Of a stretch of 64,000 nucleotides of DNA, positions 21,151 through 31,244 are shown piece by piece; position 1 is the stretch's first letter; each line of letters opens with the position of its first letter. The notes under the pieces were generated by a model. The model saw only the letters and a list, made by a program, of their open reading frames with translations. It searched no databases and was not told the DNA's origin. Where the stretch lies: positions 558,001 to 622,000 of the forward strand of contig QNQO01000451.1 of NCBI GenBank assembly GCA_003290165.1, given 5' to 3'. The position numbers and the translations under genes are program-made. This DNA comes from Berberis thunbergii (lineage: Eukaryota > Streptophyta > Magnoliopsida > Ranunculales > Berberidaceae).

Positions 21151-22519
21151 TTTTACATTGAGACCTGCATTGAAGCTTTTACAGTACTTCAATTGTGATT
21201 TTGGAGAGAGGAGCAAATTGGGGGTTTAGAGATGTTCCAGCCAACCAAACGAGCCTCTTAGAGTGCACACGATTAGCTGGGTCAGGTGCCAACCTTTTAG
21301 GGCCTTTGTGCTGGACAGCCAAAATAACTAAACCACTGAACGCATGCATACCCGAGTAGCCCAACCAAGTCTCTTTCAGGGCATCCTGTTGGCTGGACAA
21401 GGTACTAACCAATTTTTTGAGGCTTTTTGATTGGGCATTGACAGAACCAACCCAACTGGACCCCTTAGCGAAAACAAGAGCATGCGATTTGTCCATGAAA
21501 CATTAGATAAGCTAAGCTCTATTACTTCAGTATAAAAGGGAGACCTGTCTATCAGTTATACAACTGAAACCAATCTCCTGAAACTAAACTTCAAAAAGTG
21601 AACTGTCACCTACCTAGACAATTCATGAGAGGAAGACACTTCCGTGAAACTTGATTGAACTCCAGCTTGATACCAAAAGCTTTTGCGAAAAAAAAAGCTG
21701 CAACTGATAGGATTCAATGTAAGGCTCGATCAAGTTTGATTTGCAAATTCTAAGTGTAACACGAAAAACACAAAGCATCAGTACTGTTTAAGACCACTCA
21801 GAGAACACACCAGAGGAGAATTGTATATAACTTCTGAGTTTCAAATAATGCTTTATACCTTTTGCCTTAACAAATATGCACAAAATTTGAAGAGTTCCAA
21901 ACTCAAACAAAATGACTGTTTACAACTCTCGTCCGACTTGTGCATTTGTTAAAATGGTGGTCTGCTAGTGTTATGCTTGTGACACTTACAAACTTTGAAT
22001 ATACAAGATGCAAGTGTTAGTGACAAGATCAAAACTTCAAATGTTTTATGTGCTGAACAATACTTGCAAAAAAATCAATAAAACATAGGGAAATGCAAGT
22101 GTTGGTGTCATATTCCTTGGCACATAGAAGATGCAAGTATCGGTATCAAATGTTATATCAATGAGGAAGACCAATTTAGAAGATGTCTCTTGATTCAGTA
22201 AAATGCATTGCCTTAGAATGCATCAAGTCCATGGTTTTCAATTCAATTTACACATCATAACAGAGAGAACTGAGCAAGTGACAGCAAAACTAGTGTCGTA
22301 AACTACTAGTTATTAGTACGCCTAACTACATATGTTGTGAAACTGAAGAATCAAATGTTTCCAGAATGCTATTGCAAACATCCGCATTCCAAAAACAAAT
22401 GCTAGAACAAATACTCTGGAACTCAACAATGTGATATGAATCGACAAACACTAATGCACAAGTGAAATCTTTAGTTACCCAGACTTGAGTTTTCTTTATG
22501 CATTTCCTTTTCTTCAACA
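21151..22519. other. Intergenic stretch between the F-box gene and its pseudogene
   Basis: It holds the 3' UTR of the F-box gene on its right side. A minus-strand open frame at 21179-21496 has no recognisable similarity and lies over GCTGGAC-rich sequence. Nothing else is supported. Confidence 0.5.
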
Positions 22520-23674
22520 TCACGCGATATTTTGCAGGCTGATTCGGGGTGAAATGAAGCTCCCGGCAAAAGTAATGGCATGAAAATCCTCTGTTGAAAG
22601 ATCATCATTTTCAAGTAGTAGTGGCACCGCTCTTCTAGTCTCAACATTGTAGGAAACAAGCAAGTCGGAGTTGCAAAGCAGTATAAGTTCACCATTGTTC
22701 CCAAAGCAAATCGGAAGAATCAGCCTAACCCTTATCCAATTCAATATATCTTTCCTAATAACGAACTGTTTGATCCAAACGTTCTTCTCCTTCATAACCC
22801 ATATCTCATGGCAATCAACAAATGAACAACGATCTGCTACACAAAGACAACCATCTAGCACCCCAAGTATCAAACAATTAGAAACATTCATTTGTGGAAA
22901 AGTAATGAAATGGATGTCGGGATTCGTAACAAATTCCATCATTTCAGACTCCAAATCAAAGGATATTATGCCAATTGTTGTACAGGTGAAGTATATCCAA
23001 TAAACATACCCATCAACAAACACTTGGCGACCCCAAATCCTAATGCCAAGGGTTTTGCCTATACTTCTCCATGCATTCGATCCCAGCGTAAGTACCCGAA
23101 CCTCCGATACCCTTTTCCCTCCATATTCTTCCCAGCTAAACACATTAACCACCTTGAACACCTTCATCGTTAGAGCGAAACCAAAACCCGATGCAACATC
23201 ATCAATGAAAGCATCATCAGATAAAGTGACCTCTGGGAGAGTAACACATTCTCTTGTGGCGGGGTTACAGACCCACATTGATTCACGCCTTTCGAAATCC
23301 CACACATCTCCCCAAGAACAGAAGCAGAACAAGCCATTGCAAGACCCCACCAAGAACTTGTCAAATTCATCATCTTGAAATGGGAGTTTCATTTGAGTAC
23401 ATTTCCGGTGAACGGGACGGTATGGGTTGTTGTAGTCTTGTAAGATGAATAATTCATCCATCATTTGGTCTCTGTTGTTGAGGGGAATCAAGATGAGAGG
23501 TGGGTTGGTGTTTTGTGTTTGTGATGAGTTGGTGTGTAAAGTGGGGAAGTTGGGGTCGTCGATTACAGTGCACCAAGTTTTGCACACAGACCTGCATCGA
23601 AACACGGATTCGACAGGTAATTTGGAGAGGATGGATGTGGTGATATCGATTGGAAGACGAACAATCTTGTCCAT
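22520..23674 (-). CDS. F-box protein with F-box-associated (FBA) domain
   Basis: An intact single-exon gene of 384 residues, a usual length for this family. The F-box spans residues ~3-47 (LPIDITTSILSKLPVESVF, VCKTWCTVI). The FBA/kelch-like part follows, with SCNGLFCF at 111-118 and WVCNPATRE at 134-142, both hallmark motifs, and continues to about 370. Such proteins bind SKP1 through the F-box and use the FBA region to choose targets for SCF ubiquitin ligases; the substrate here cannot be inferred. The start was chosen because the first ATG is directly followed by the F-box. A truncated paralogue lies downstream at 20801-21150. The large, fast-evolving plant FBA family often sits in such tandem clusters among transposons. 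Confidence 0.92.
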   Translation of the reverse strand: MDKIVRLPIDITTSILSKLPVESVFRCRSVCKTWCTVIDDPNFPTLHTNSSQTQNTNPPLILIPLNNRDQMMDELFILQDYNNPYRPVHRKCTQMKLPFQDDEFDKFLVGSCNGLFCFCSWGDVWDFERRESMWVCNPATRECVTLPEVTLSDDAFIDDVASGFGFALTMKVFKVVNVFSWEEYGGKRVSEVRVLTLGSNAWRSIGKTLGIRIWGRQVFVDGYVYWIYFTCTTIGIISFDLESEMMEFVTNPDIHFITFPQMNVSNCLILGVLDGCLCVADRCSFVDCHEIWVMKEKNVWIKQFVIRKDILNWIRVRLILPICFGNNGELILLCNSDLLVSYNVETRRAVPLLLENDDLSTEDFHAITFAGSFISPRISLQNIA

Positions 23675-25190
23675 GGAGTTCTTGGTTGTAAGTTTTGATA
23701 GAGCGCTTCCCTGTTTTCAGGGGTTTTTGATACAACTAAAACACTTGAAAAAAAGTATGGAGAGCTACCTCTTTTATTACTTTTCAGTTTTCACTAGTGT
23801 ATCAGCCGTCCCACGGCCGCACGGTGTCGTTGGCACGAGCGTGATAATCTGGTTCTTTGATAGTGTCTTCAGCATTTTTTAAATAAGTCACTAAATTATC
23901 AAATACGAAAATAAATCACAGGTTATCATTTTGTCCATGAACTTTTGAATGTGGCCCTTACCCCAATGTACTCCAAGAAATTTTATGTTAATGTAGAGTG
24001 CATTTTCGACATTCCAAAATATTGATGCACACGCGGATATTCAATGTTCAAGCTCGTAAAAATTTAGAAAATTTAGAATTATTACTTAAATGGTCATACC
24101 AAACAGTTTGGACCTTCAAGTGTTATGCCCACACTATGAACTGAAGAATTTTGATAGGACTTGGGTAGTCTGCTAAATCCCACTTCATTGAATCACCACT
24201 CTTCTCACAATTCAACATGATTCAACTAAATTCATTTTTTTTTGTTCAGTATGAGCTTAAATGTTGCTAGTGATACTATTGCTACACAGATCCGATATCC
24301 TTTGATTGTAGGGGATAATTTGATCGAGGCTTGCCTCATCACATATATTTCCTTCAATAATCAAGGATCATTTAAAGTGAACAACCCATAAATTTACTAT
24401 AGCCTACCAAGATTCCTAACAGCTATTCATATCAGACATGCATGCATTGTTACACGGCAAAATGAGTTCAAATGAAAATTTCACAGGCCATTTCATGTGA
24501 TGTCCAATCCCAAGCCCAAACTCATATCCTGGAAGGTCCAAAGCACAAAAGAGGATGGACAGGGCAATGGGACTAATCTTCTAATGTGTATGGGGAAATA
24601 AATTTCATGGTGGGGCCATGGCCTTGGCATTTGATATCATATCATACATATGTTTTTGTTATGGCAACGAATACTTCACACTATCATATATGTTGTTTTA
24701 TACCATTATACTCTTTCACACCACCACTGCTTTTCCACACATCAATATAAACAAGCATACACTCTCTCCCCATTCAAAATCACATTTTCCTTCTCTGCCC
24801 TAATCGAATCTTCCCCCATTCGATTGGTTCGATTGATTTACCAACATCTCTCTCATTCGATTGGTGGGGATGATCGAGATAATAGAGGTAAAAAATGACC
24901 CATGACGGTGTCTAACCAAAAGGCGAGAACATAAAAGGACAAAGAACTGGCGAAAGAGCGAAAACCAAAAAGATAACTCATAAATTTCTTTAAACAAATG
25001 TAAGGTTAAACTTCAGAGATTTTTTCGGAAAATTTTCAGCAAAAAATTTACTATTTACCAGAAACAATGCGAGTTTTTTTCCATTTCCTTGCTTGGATCA
25101 ATGCGAGGTTTTGGAAAAATCCCGCAACGTTACAAGCGAGGAAATGGGAAATCCTCGCCTGGGGCAATGCGAAGGTGACAAATAGACATT
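23675..25190. other. Intergenic: F-box promoter side, then unassigned sequence
   Basis: The first ~100 bp are the 5' flank of the F-box gene; part of it recurs at 7682-7760. Beyond that I see no domain, repeat boundary or long frame. The stretch around 25050-25190 contains GCGAGG and CCTCGC motifs without clear structure. Confidence 0.5.
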
Positions 25191-25198
25191 TTTTCGGA

Positions 25199-25560
25199 CA
25201 GATTTGCGTGACTTTAGTAAAATGGTCATAATTTTCTCATTTCAAAACATTTTCAAGTGATTCAAATTGTGTTTATTAGATAACTCACAGTGCTACAATT
25301 TTCATGTGTTAATGAGCTTGAGAATCGGTCTCGATCGAGCATATAAGTTAGCCAAAATTCAGGGACACTGCCTCATTTTCATTGCGAGACCGATTTGCAC
25401 GATTTTAGTAATATGGCCACAACTTTCTCATTTCAAACATTTTCAAGTGATTCAAATTGTGTTTATTAGATAACTTAGAGTACTACAATTTTTGTGTTTT
25501 GATGAGCTTGAGAATCAGTCTCAATTGAGGGGGTTTAAATTGGTCGAAAGTTACTTTATT
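25199..25560. repeat. Two-copy tandem duplication, ~190-bp unit
   Basis: TTTCAAGTGATTCAAATTGT at 25251 recurs at 25441. Flanking GATTTGCG / GATTTGCAC and GAGCTTGAGAATCGGTCTC / GAGCTTGAGAATCAGTCTC recur with the same spacing. The copies differ at scattered positions. Confidence 0.85.
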
Positions 25561-25703
25561 TTTATGTTACAGCTTTTTTTCAAAAATAGTTTTTTAGGTG
25601 GTGCGGGTTAGTAGGAAAAAAATACATGATGGTGTGGAGTAGTCATTGCCTTTTGCTATTGCTATGTGTCTCTGAGAGAGAGAAAAAGGTTGAGAGTCAA
25701 AGG

Positions 25704-26000
25704 CATATAATGTAATGATTTCGAGGAGATCAAAAGCACGTGATGAAAATTTTCTTTTGCGGAGCGAAGAAAAATGGAGAGCCAACACACACAAAGACAC
25801 ATAAACACACACCTCTATCTACCTTCCCTTCCCTTCTCTCTTTTCTATTGTTACATGCATATAATGTAATGATTTCGAGGAGACCAAAAGCACGTGATGA
25901 AAATTTTCTTTGCGGAACAAAGAAAAATAGAGAGCCAACACACACAAAGACACATAAACACACACCTCTATCTACCTTCCCTTCCCTTCCTTTATCTCTT
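25704..26000. repeat. Two-copy tandem duplication, 154-bp unit
   Basis: CATATAATGTAATGATTTCG at 25704 recurs at 25858, and AGAGCCAACACACACAAAG and CTCTATCTACCTTCCCTTCC recur likewise. Copies are nearly identical, so the duplication is recent. It creates look-alike open frames on both strands that are not genes. Confidence 0.9.
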
Positions 26001-26149
26001 TTCTATTGTTACTCTTTATTGTTCTTTTGGCTTGTAAAGTAAAGAGAAAATCTTTGCTTCTTAATACCTTAGTCACTTCAAACTTCAAACAACACCCCCT
26101 CTATAAAAAGCTCTTTCCCTTTCTTTCATTCTTTTTCTTCTTTACATAC

Positions 26150-26246
26150 AGAGTGGGAGGTGCAAATGTTTTAAGAGTTCCACATTGATCTTGATTCTAG
26201 AGTGGGCTGATTGGAAACAGTCACATAGGTCATAGCTAATCGATCC
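26150..26246 (-). pseudogene. LINE reverse transcriptase fragment, downstream half
   Basis: On the minus strand, after the SINE is skipped, the LINE frame continues with DRLAMTYVTVSNQPTLESRS, the decayed form of the LINE motif 'W..LI..CVTT..FSVL.NG'. It joins the upstream half at 26665-26775 across the SINE insertion. Confidence 0.65.
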
Positions 26247-26632
26247 ACTCTAGGCGACCCGGGTTTGAATCCTGCCAATGAAACTTTTTGTCCACCAATT
26301 GTAGCTCAGTTGGTCGGACATCCACTCTCCTTGTGAGAGGTCGCGGGTTCGAGACTCACTAGTTAGGATTTTGTGAGTTTTCGCCCGATTATTAGGAGCA
26401 CATTTGCTCCGCCGTTGATAAGCCTTCAGGTATTGAATGTAGCTGTTTAGATGGACTGGACCGCAGCGAAAGCGAGTTTTCATGCAAGGTGGAGGTGATG
26501 GATCGGAGTGAAAGCAAGTCTCTATACGAGATGGAGGCGACGAGGACATTAAGTGGCAACAATATTGTAGCCTTCGGGTCTGGTTTGGTTAACCCTATTG
26601 GGTCAGTCATGTAGCCTTCGGGCATGGATTAA

Positions 26633-26663
<31 letters not shown>

Positions 26664-26664
26664 A
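26247..26664 (+). mobile_element. tRNA-derived SINE inserted in a LINE, with two tRNA-like units
   Basis: TAGCTCAGTTGG (26301) is a clear RNA polymerase III A box and GGGTTCGAGAC (26344) a B box, spaced as in a tRNA. They are followed by a ~270-bp body and a (TAAA)n tail (26632-26664). Upstream, GGGTTTGAATCCTGCC (26261) is a second B-box-like site, so the element looks like a 5'-truncated dimer. AATCGATCC at 26238-26246 and 26665-26673 is a perfect 9-bp target duplication. The host LINE frame reads through once the insert is removed. Confidence 0.82.
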
Positions 26665-26775
26665 AATCGATCCCATTTTCCTGTGATACCAAGTCGGCAT
26701 AAGGCTTCGAGGAAGTCCCACTTCATGCGGTCAAAAGCTTTCTCAAGATCAAACTTAATCGCCATGATAGCCTCC
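26665..26775 (-). pseudogene. LINE reverse transcriptase fragment, upstream half
   Basis: The minus frame reads SSEAIMAIKFDLEKAFDRMK, then WDFLEALCRLGITGKW, matching the plant L1-type RT segment 'MAIKxDxxKAYDRxxW.FL...L...GF...W' (the first catalytic aspartate is within KFDLEKAFD). It ends against Tat gag sequence to the right. Confidence 0.78.
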
Positions 26776-27011
26776 GAGGAGGTCGGTTCTACAACTTTCT
26801 CACACTGGAATTCTCGAGGGATATGGCAGACTTGCTGGAAAGTGTGCAAAAGTATGTCACTCTGGAGGAGATGTTGGCTGCCAAGAAAGGATGCAAGAAA
26901 GAAGCCAAAAAGGCCTCCAGGGCTGAAGAAAAGAAGCACGAAGAGAAGGACATGTCAAAGAGGATGAAACATGACAACAAAATTGGTTCTGACAATGCCA
27001 AACCTGATAGG
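26776..27011 (+). pseudogene. Tat gag fragment, part 1
   Basis: The frame reads GRFYNFLTLEFSRDMADLL, then ESVQKYVTLEEMLAAKKG, followed by a Lys/Glu-rich region. 'GRFY.....MADLL..AQKYV.LEEM.AAKK' is the conserved Tat gag segment. It runs straight into the solo LTR at 27017 and resumes at 28869 in the same element. Confidence 0.75.
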
Positions 27012-27016
27012 GCCGC

Positions 27017-28863
27017 TGATATACACGTAATTATTACAAATTATGACCCTTAATTTATATATGTTAGTGCTTCAATTAATATATTTTATTCTAATTATTT
27101 CAATTTTTATGTTTTTGTAGAAATCTGCGCGCGCGAACGATAAAATCGCATTAAGGCGACAAATTTGAGAAAATGATTAATTTGTCGATTCTAGCGGTGG
27201 TACAAAAGAGTGGTTCACACATCTAAGCCTAACCTGAATAAGCATGGTCCACTTACTTTAACCAAGCCCAAGTCCAAGCCCAGAAAGCTAGAATCCTAAA
27301 CCCAGCCTAACAAGGAAATAGGGAAACCCTATTTAGGTTTCTCTATTGCCTTCTCTTTGAACCCTCTTCTTTTCCACGTTTTCTTCCTCTCTTTTCCAGC
27401 CACCATCTCCACCTCCACCAAGGCAGAGCCCTGCCGCTCTCGCCACTAACCAACCACCATCTCGTCACTAACCGTCCTCGCTCTCGCCCCTGTTTCACCT
27501 CCCTGTTTCACGCTACAAACCTCACCTCGCTACCGTTCTCTCTGTCCATAACACAGCCGCCACCACCATCTCCCTCCATCTCTCTCACCGCCACCACCAC
27601 TCGAACACCATCGCCACCACCGCGCGCATACTACTGCCACGAAACAGGGAGCACCTCCCTGTTTCGCTCCCTGTTCCTCGCCCTCATTCCGTTTTCTCTC
27701 TTCTCCACGGTTTCTCCCTCCTCCACTTCTCTCTCTCTGTCGACCACCGCCGAAACAGACCACGCAACCACCACTATCATCGCCGTAGAACAGAGCACGC
27801 GACAGGGAAGCGCTCCCTGTTTTGTTTCCACCTCTCGTTGTTCCTCACCCTCTCTCTTTGTTCTTGCAGGTGCCGGAGACATTCGTGAGGAGAGGAAGCT
27901 CGCGAGGAGCGGAGAACGGAGGCGGAGCAGGGCGCTGTCGCGCTGGAGAAGACGAACCAGGCGAGAGTCGCGACTGTGAGGCGGGAAAAACTGTTTTTTT
28001 GTTTTGAAAAACCGTTTTGGCTATTGACACCCCGAGAACTTGTAAGAGCCACCACAGAGCCTATTTAGCTCTTTTTTCTCGGGATTCGTGCGCATATAGG
28101 AAGTGATGGGTCCCCACTCCACTGATGCTGTGACCACCACCACCATGAGTCACTAAACCCCACGCAAGGTGAAGAGGTGAACTCCTAGATGTAACGCACT
28201 AAATTAGTATTTGATTCGCTTTGAGTTTTCACGATGAATAATGATGTTTAATGATTATCACTTTTATTTAATATAGAAATTTATGTTATTTCAGTGAGAA
28301 GGATATCATAGATTTCTTCGTAGATTTTTATTATTCCGGTGATTATCTTTTCTTCTCCATATAAGCTTAGCCACGTTTTTCTTATGTGTGGAATGTTTAA
28401 GGATTAATTGATTCCGGTAGGTTAGTTATATGTGATCGTCATTTATTACGGTATTGTCTCCGGATATATCGTAAGTTTAGGATATCACATATGACAAACC
28501 TTTGTGCTTTTCTTAGAAAAAGTGAAATCTAAACTTCATTTACATTAGGGTTTATTAATGATTAAAAGATTATTTTTCCGATTACGTCGTTTGGGATGTG
28601 AAACACGTAGTTGAGTCATCATAGCGAATCAATACTAATTGGCGTGTGAAGTCCAGGAGGGATTCTTGGAACCTTGTGATTTTTCCAAACTTAATTTTCA
28701 TTAAATTAAATTCAATTTGGTATTTTAAATTTGTTAGAATTTATTAACTTTAGTTTCGCATAGTTTGTTTTCCTTAACCTTATTTTGTAGATCGTTTTTC
28801 CTCGTGGGATCGACACCCCATTCTTTACTGCAATTGACCGCGTGTACTGTTTGGGCATAATCA
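27017..28863 (+). mobile_element. Solo LTR, 1.85 kb, inside Tat gag
   Basis: Starts TGATATACAC and ends GGGCATAATCA. It is flanked by perfect 5-bp duplications GCCGC (27012-27016, 28864-28868). It matches the solo LTR at 5652-7556 over the first ~1.1 kb; the 3' part is a different subtype apart from CTCGTGGGATCGAC. Its C-rich middle gives meaningless Pro/Arg-rich frames. Joining the flanks restores continuous gag sequence. Confidence 0.92.
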
Positions 28864-28868
28864 GCCGC

Positions 28869-29100
28869 CATTACGTAGGTGCAAGGTTCACTGAGTTTGC
28901 TCCCCTCAACTCCAGCTTGCCCAAATTCCTTTCTGCATGAAAAATGGGATGACATTAAGTGGCCTCCCAAGCTCAAGAGTGATCCTTCGAGGCGTGATAG
29001 GAACAAGTACTGTGTTTATCACAAGGACCATGGTCACGTCACCTAAGACTGCCAAAGTATCAAGAATGAGATAAAATACTAAGTTTGAAGGGAAAGACTT
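28869..29100 (+). pseudogene. Tat gag fragment, part 2, with zinc knuckle
   Basis: The sequence continues with FTEFAPLNSSLPKFL, then DIKWPPKLKSDPSRRDRNKY, followed by CVYHKDHGHVT*DC. This last is the Tat-type CCHC-like knuckle C-x2-H-x4-H-x4-C, with a stop in its last third. It is the nucleic-acid-binding end of gag. Frameshifts and stops are present. Confidence 0.8.
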
Positions 29101-29330
29101 GGAGAAATCGTAAATTCTGACGAGAAACAACCCCAAGAAATGGAAAGGAAGAAACAACCCCAGAAGCCGAAGATAAGATTGCAGACGTCATCTACGTCCT
29201 GTGCACACACAAAGTAGACCGAAAAAATCCAACCGATAAAAAAAAGAGCAATCTGAGAACTGCAGACTGGTTCCCACGGTGGAGAGACCGCCCAATCAAA
29301 CACGCCCAGGTAGAACACCCAACCCTGGAC

Positions 29331-29760
29331 ATGACGTTTATAGAGCGGGATACGAAAGAGGTATATTCCCCGCACAATGATGCCCTAGTTATAACTATTG
29401 CAATATCAAAATGGGGTGTGAAATTGTTGTTGGTAGACACGGGAAACTCAACCAATATTCTGTTCATGGAAGCATTCCACATAATGCAGCTAAGAAAGAA
29501 GAAGCTAAAACCAGACAACCAGGTGATGGTTGGCTTTAGCAGCGCTCGAAGTTACTCAGTCAGGATCATCAGCTTACCCGTAGGAGCAAGGGAACAAGTA
29601 AAGTTCCTTATGACAGAGTTCATTGTGGTAGACGCCCCCTTCACATTCAATATCTGGGAAGACCTTGGCTCCACCACATGGGAGCAGTGGTCTCCACACG
29701 GCATCAGTGCCTCAAATACCCCATCAACAAAGAAACAGGGGAGACCAGTCTTCCTCTAGA
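29331..29760 (+). pseudogene. Tat aspartic protease
   Basis: The frame holds SPHNDALVITIAISKWGVKL, then LLVDTGNSTNILFMEAF, with the DTG active site intact, then SLPVGAREQVKFLMTEFIVV and DAPFTFNI, where functional copies have 'VVD.PSAYN.ILGRP'. It lies downstream of gag in the expected order. Reverse transcriptase, RNase H and integrase do not follow; a TRIM-like element and tandem repeats come next. Confidence 0.82.
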
Positions 29761-29799
29761 TAATGCCACAAAGTGGAAATGAATCTATCGGGTAAGTAA

Positions 29800-30440
29800 C
29801 CACGACGGCTCGACCTGATCCACAAAGTACTATATTATTCGCTTTGGGCCCAAGGCTCGCACGACTTTAAAACGCGTAGTATTTTGTAGATCCAACCTCG
29901 TACATCTATAGCACATCACGTTTCCTCACCTAGGCGATGTGGGACTATAATCTCCCCTTGGTAGCTCGCAACCCCTCTTGGGATCCACGGGCCTATTGGG
30001 CTTTGCCATCACGAGCCTATTGGGCTTTGCCATCACGAGCCTATTGGGCTTCGCCATCATGGGCCTCTCCCGCACTCTCCCTCTCAAGTCCGCCCACACA
30101 AGAGTATCACAGTCCACCCCCTAATGGATCCCAACGTCCTCGTTGGCACACTTTCGGCTAGGTCCGGCTCTGATACCATTTTGTCATGACCTGATCCATA
30201 GAGTATTATATTGTCCGTTTTGGGCTCAAAGCCCGCACGGCTTTAAAACGTGTAATACTTTGTAGATCCAATCTCGTACATATATAGCACATCCCCTTTC
30301 CTCACCTAGGTGATGTGGTACTATAATCTCCCCTTAGTAGCTCGCCCAACCCCTCTTGGGATCCACGAGCCTATTGGGCTTCGCCATCACGGGCCTTTTC
30401 CGCACCCTCCCCCTCAGGTTTGCCTACACAAGGGTTTACT
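29800..30440 (-). mobile_element. TRIM-like miniature retrotransposon, minus strand
   Basis: Two direct repeats, 29811-30110 and 30182-30440, share GACCTGATCCA, CTTTAAAACG, TTTGTAGATCCAA, TCACCTAGG and CCCCTCTTGGGATCCACG. Between them, the minus strand starts TGGTATCAGAGCC (30166-30178), the site that pairs with initiator tRNA-Met, three bases from the right repeat. So the right repeat is the 5' LTR on the minus strand. The left repeat contains a 24-bp unit (GCCTATTGGGCTTTGCCATC...) three times, the right repeat once. There is no coding capacity. Confidence 0.72.
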
Positions 30441-31240
30441 GGTAAGAAGCGGCAAGAGTATCATGTAGGACTTTTGAAGAAAACCTATTAATAAAGGTTA
30501 TCTCTTTAAAAACAACTTTAATCAATGCTAAAACTCCTTCTACAAGAGAAGACCCGATCCTAATACGGGGGTTGAAATGGCCCACAAGTGGCCAAACTTA
30601 GTCACACTAAAAGCGACGACGTCTCGCCGCATAAGTGACCTATTCCGCCAAAGGAACTGAGGTATAATATGGCGGGCAGAGCCTAGTCCACGGACAACTC
30701 ACCGCCCAACGATGCTTGATCCTGACAAGGGACAAAAATGGCGCACAATCAGCCGAGCCTAGTCCTATTTAGGATGTCGACAACTTGCCGCATAAGTAAC
30801 CTAGTCCACTTCAGGAGCCAAGGCAACACAAGTGCAGACCAAACCTAGTCCACGGACAATTCACTGCAAGCATGTGAGTCCAATCCACAAATGGCTCAGC
30901 GCTCTAAACATGGCCTAGTCCGACCACAGGACCACGATGGCACACATGCAGACCGAACCCAGTTCACCGTAAGCGGGCGAGTCAAGTTCATGGACGACTC
31001 CCTACTCCAATGATAGCCTAGTCCACAGGACCACGATAACACAAACTGGGACCAAAACTGTCCACAGACAGTTCACTGCAAACGGGCGAGTCCAGTCCAC
31101 AAACGACTCACCGTTCCTAAGATAACCTGGTTTGACTACGGGGACCAAAATGGTACACAAGTGGCCAAGCTTAGCCCCACTGAAGCTGACAATGATTCGC
31201 TGCACAAATGACCTAATCTGCTAAGGAACCATGGTACAAC
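30441..31240 (+). repeat. Degenerate tandem repeat block A
   Basis: Variants of CCTAGTCCACGGACAACTCA (30688, 30844, near 30965 and 31060) with GGACCACGATGGCACA between them recur at about 155-bp intervals, strongly diverged. Same style of spacer repeat as at 430-1190. Confidence 0.6.
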
Positions 31241-31244
31241 GCTT

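Noticed and set aside
21179..21496. Minus-strand 105-residue protein
   Set aside because: No similarity recognised, low-complexity Ser/Lys content and no start context; treated as intergenic.
23445..23882. Plus-strand 145-residue frame
   Set aside because: It is antisense to the 5' end of the F-box gene and has no domain of its own.
25594..26042. Repeated Cys/Phe-rich frames on both strands
   Set aside because: Produced by the 154-bp tandem duplication and GA/CA-rich sequence.
26301..26375. A functional tRNA gene
   Set aside because: A and B boxes are good, but the flanks do not form an acceptor stem, and a SINE body, (TAAA)n tail and target duplication follow.
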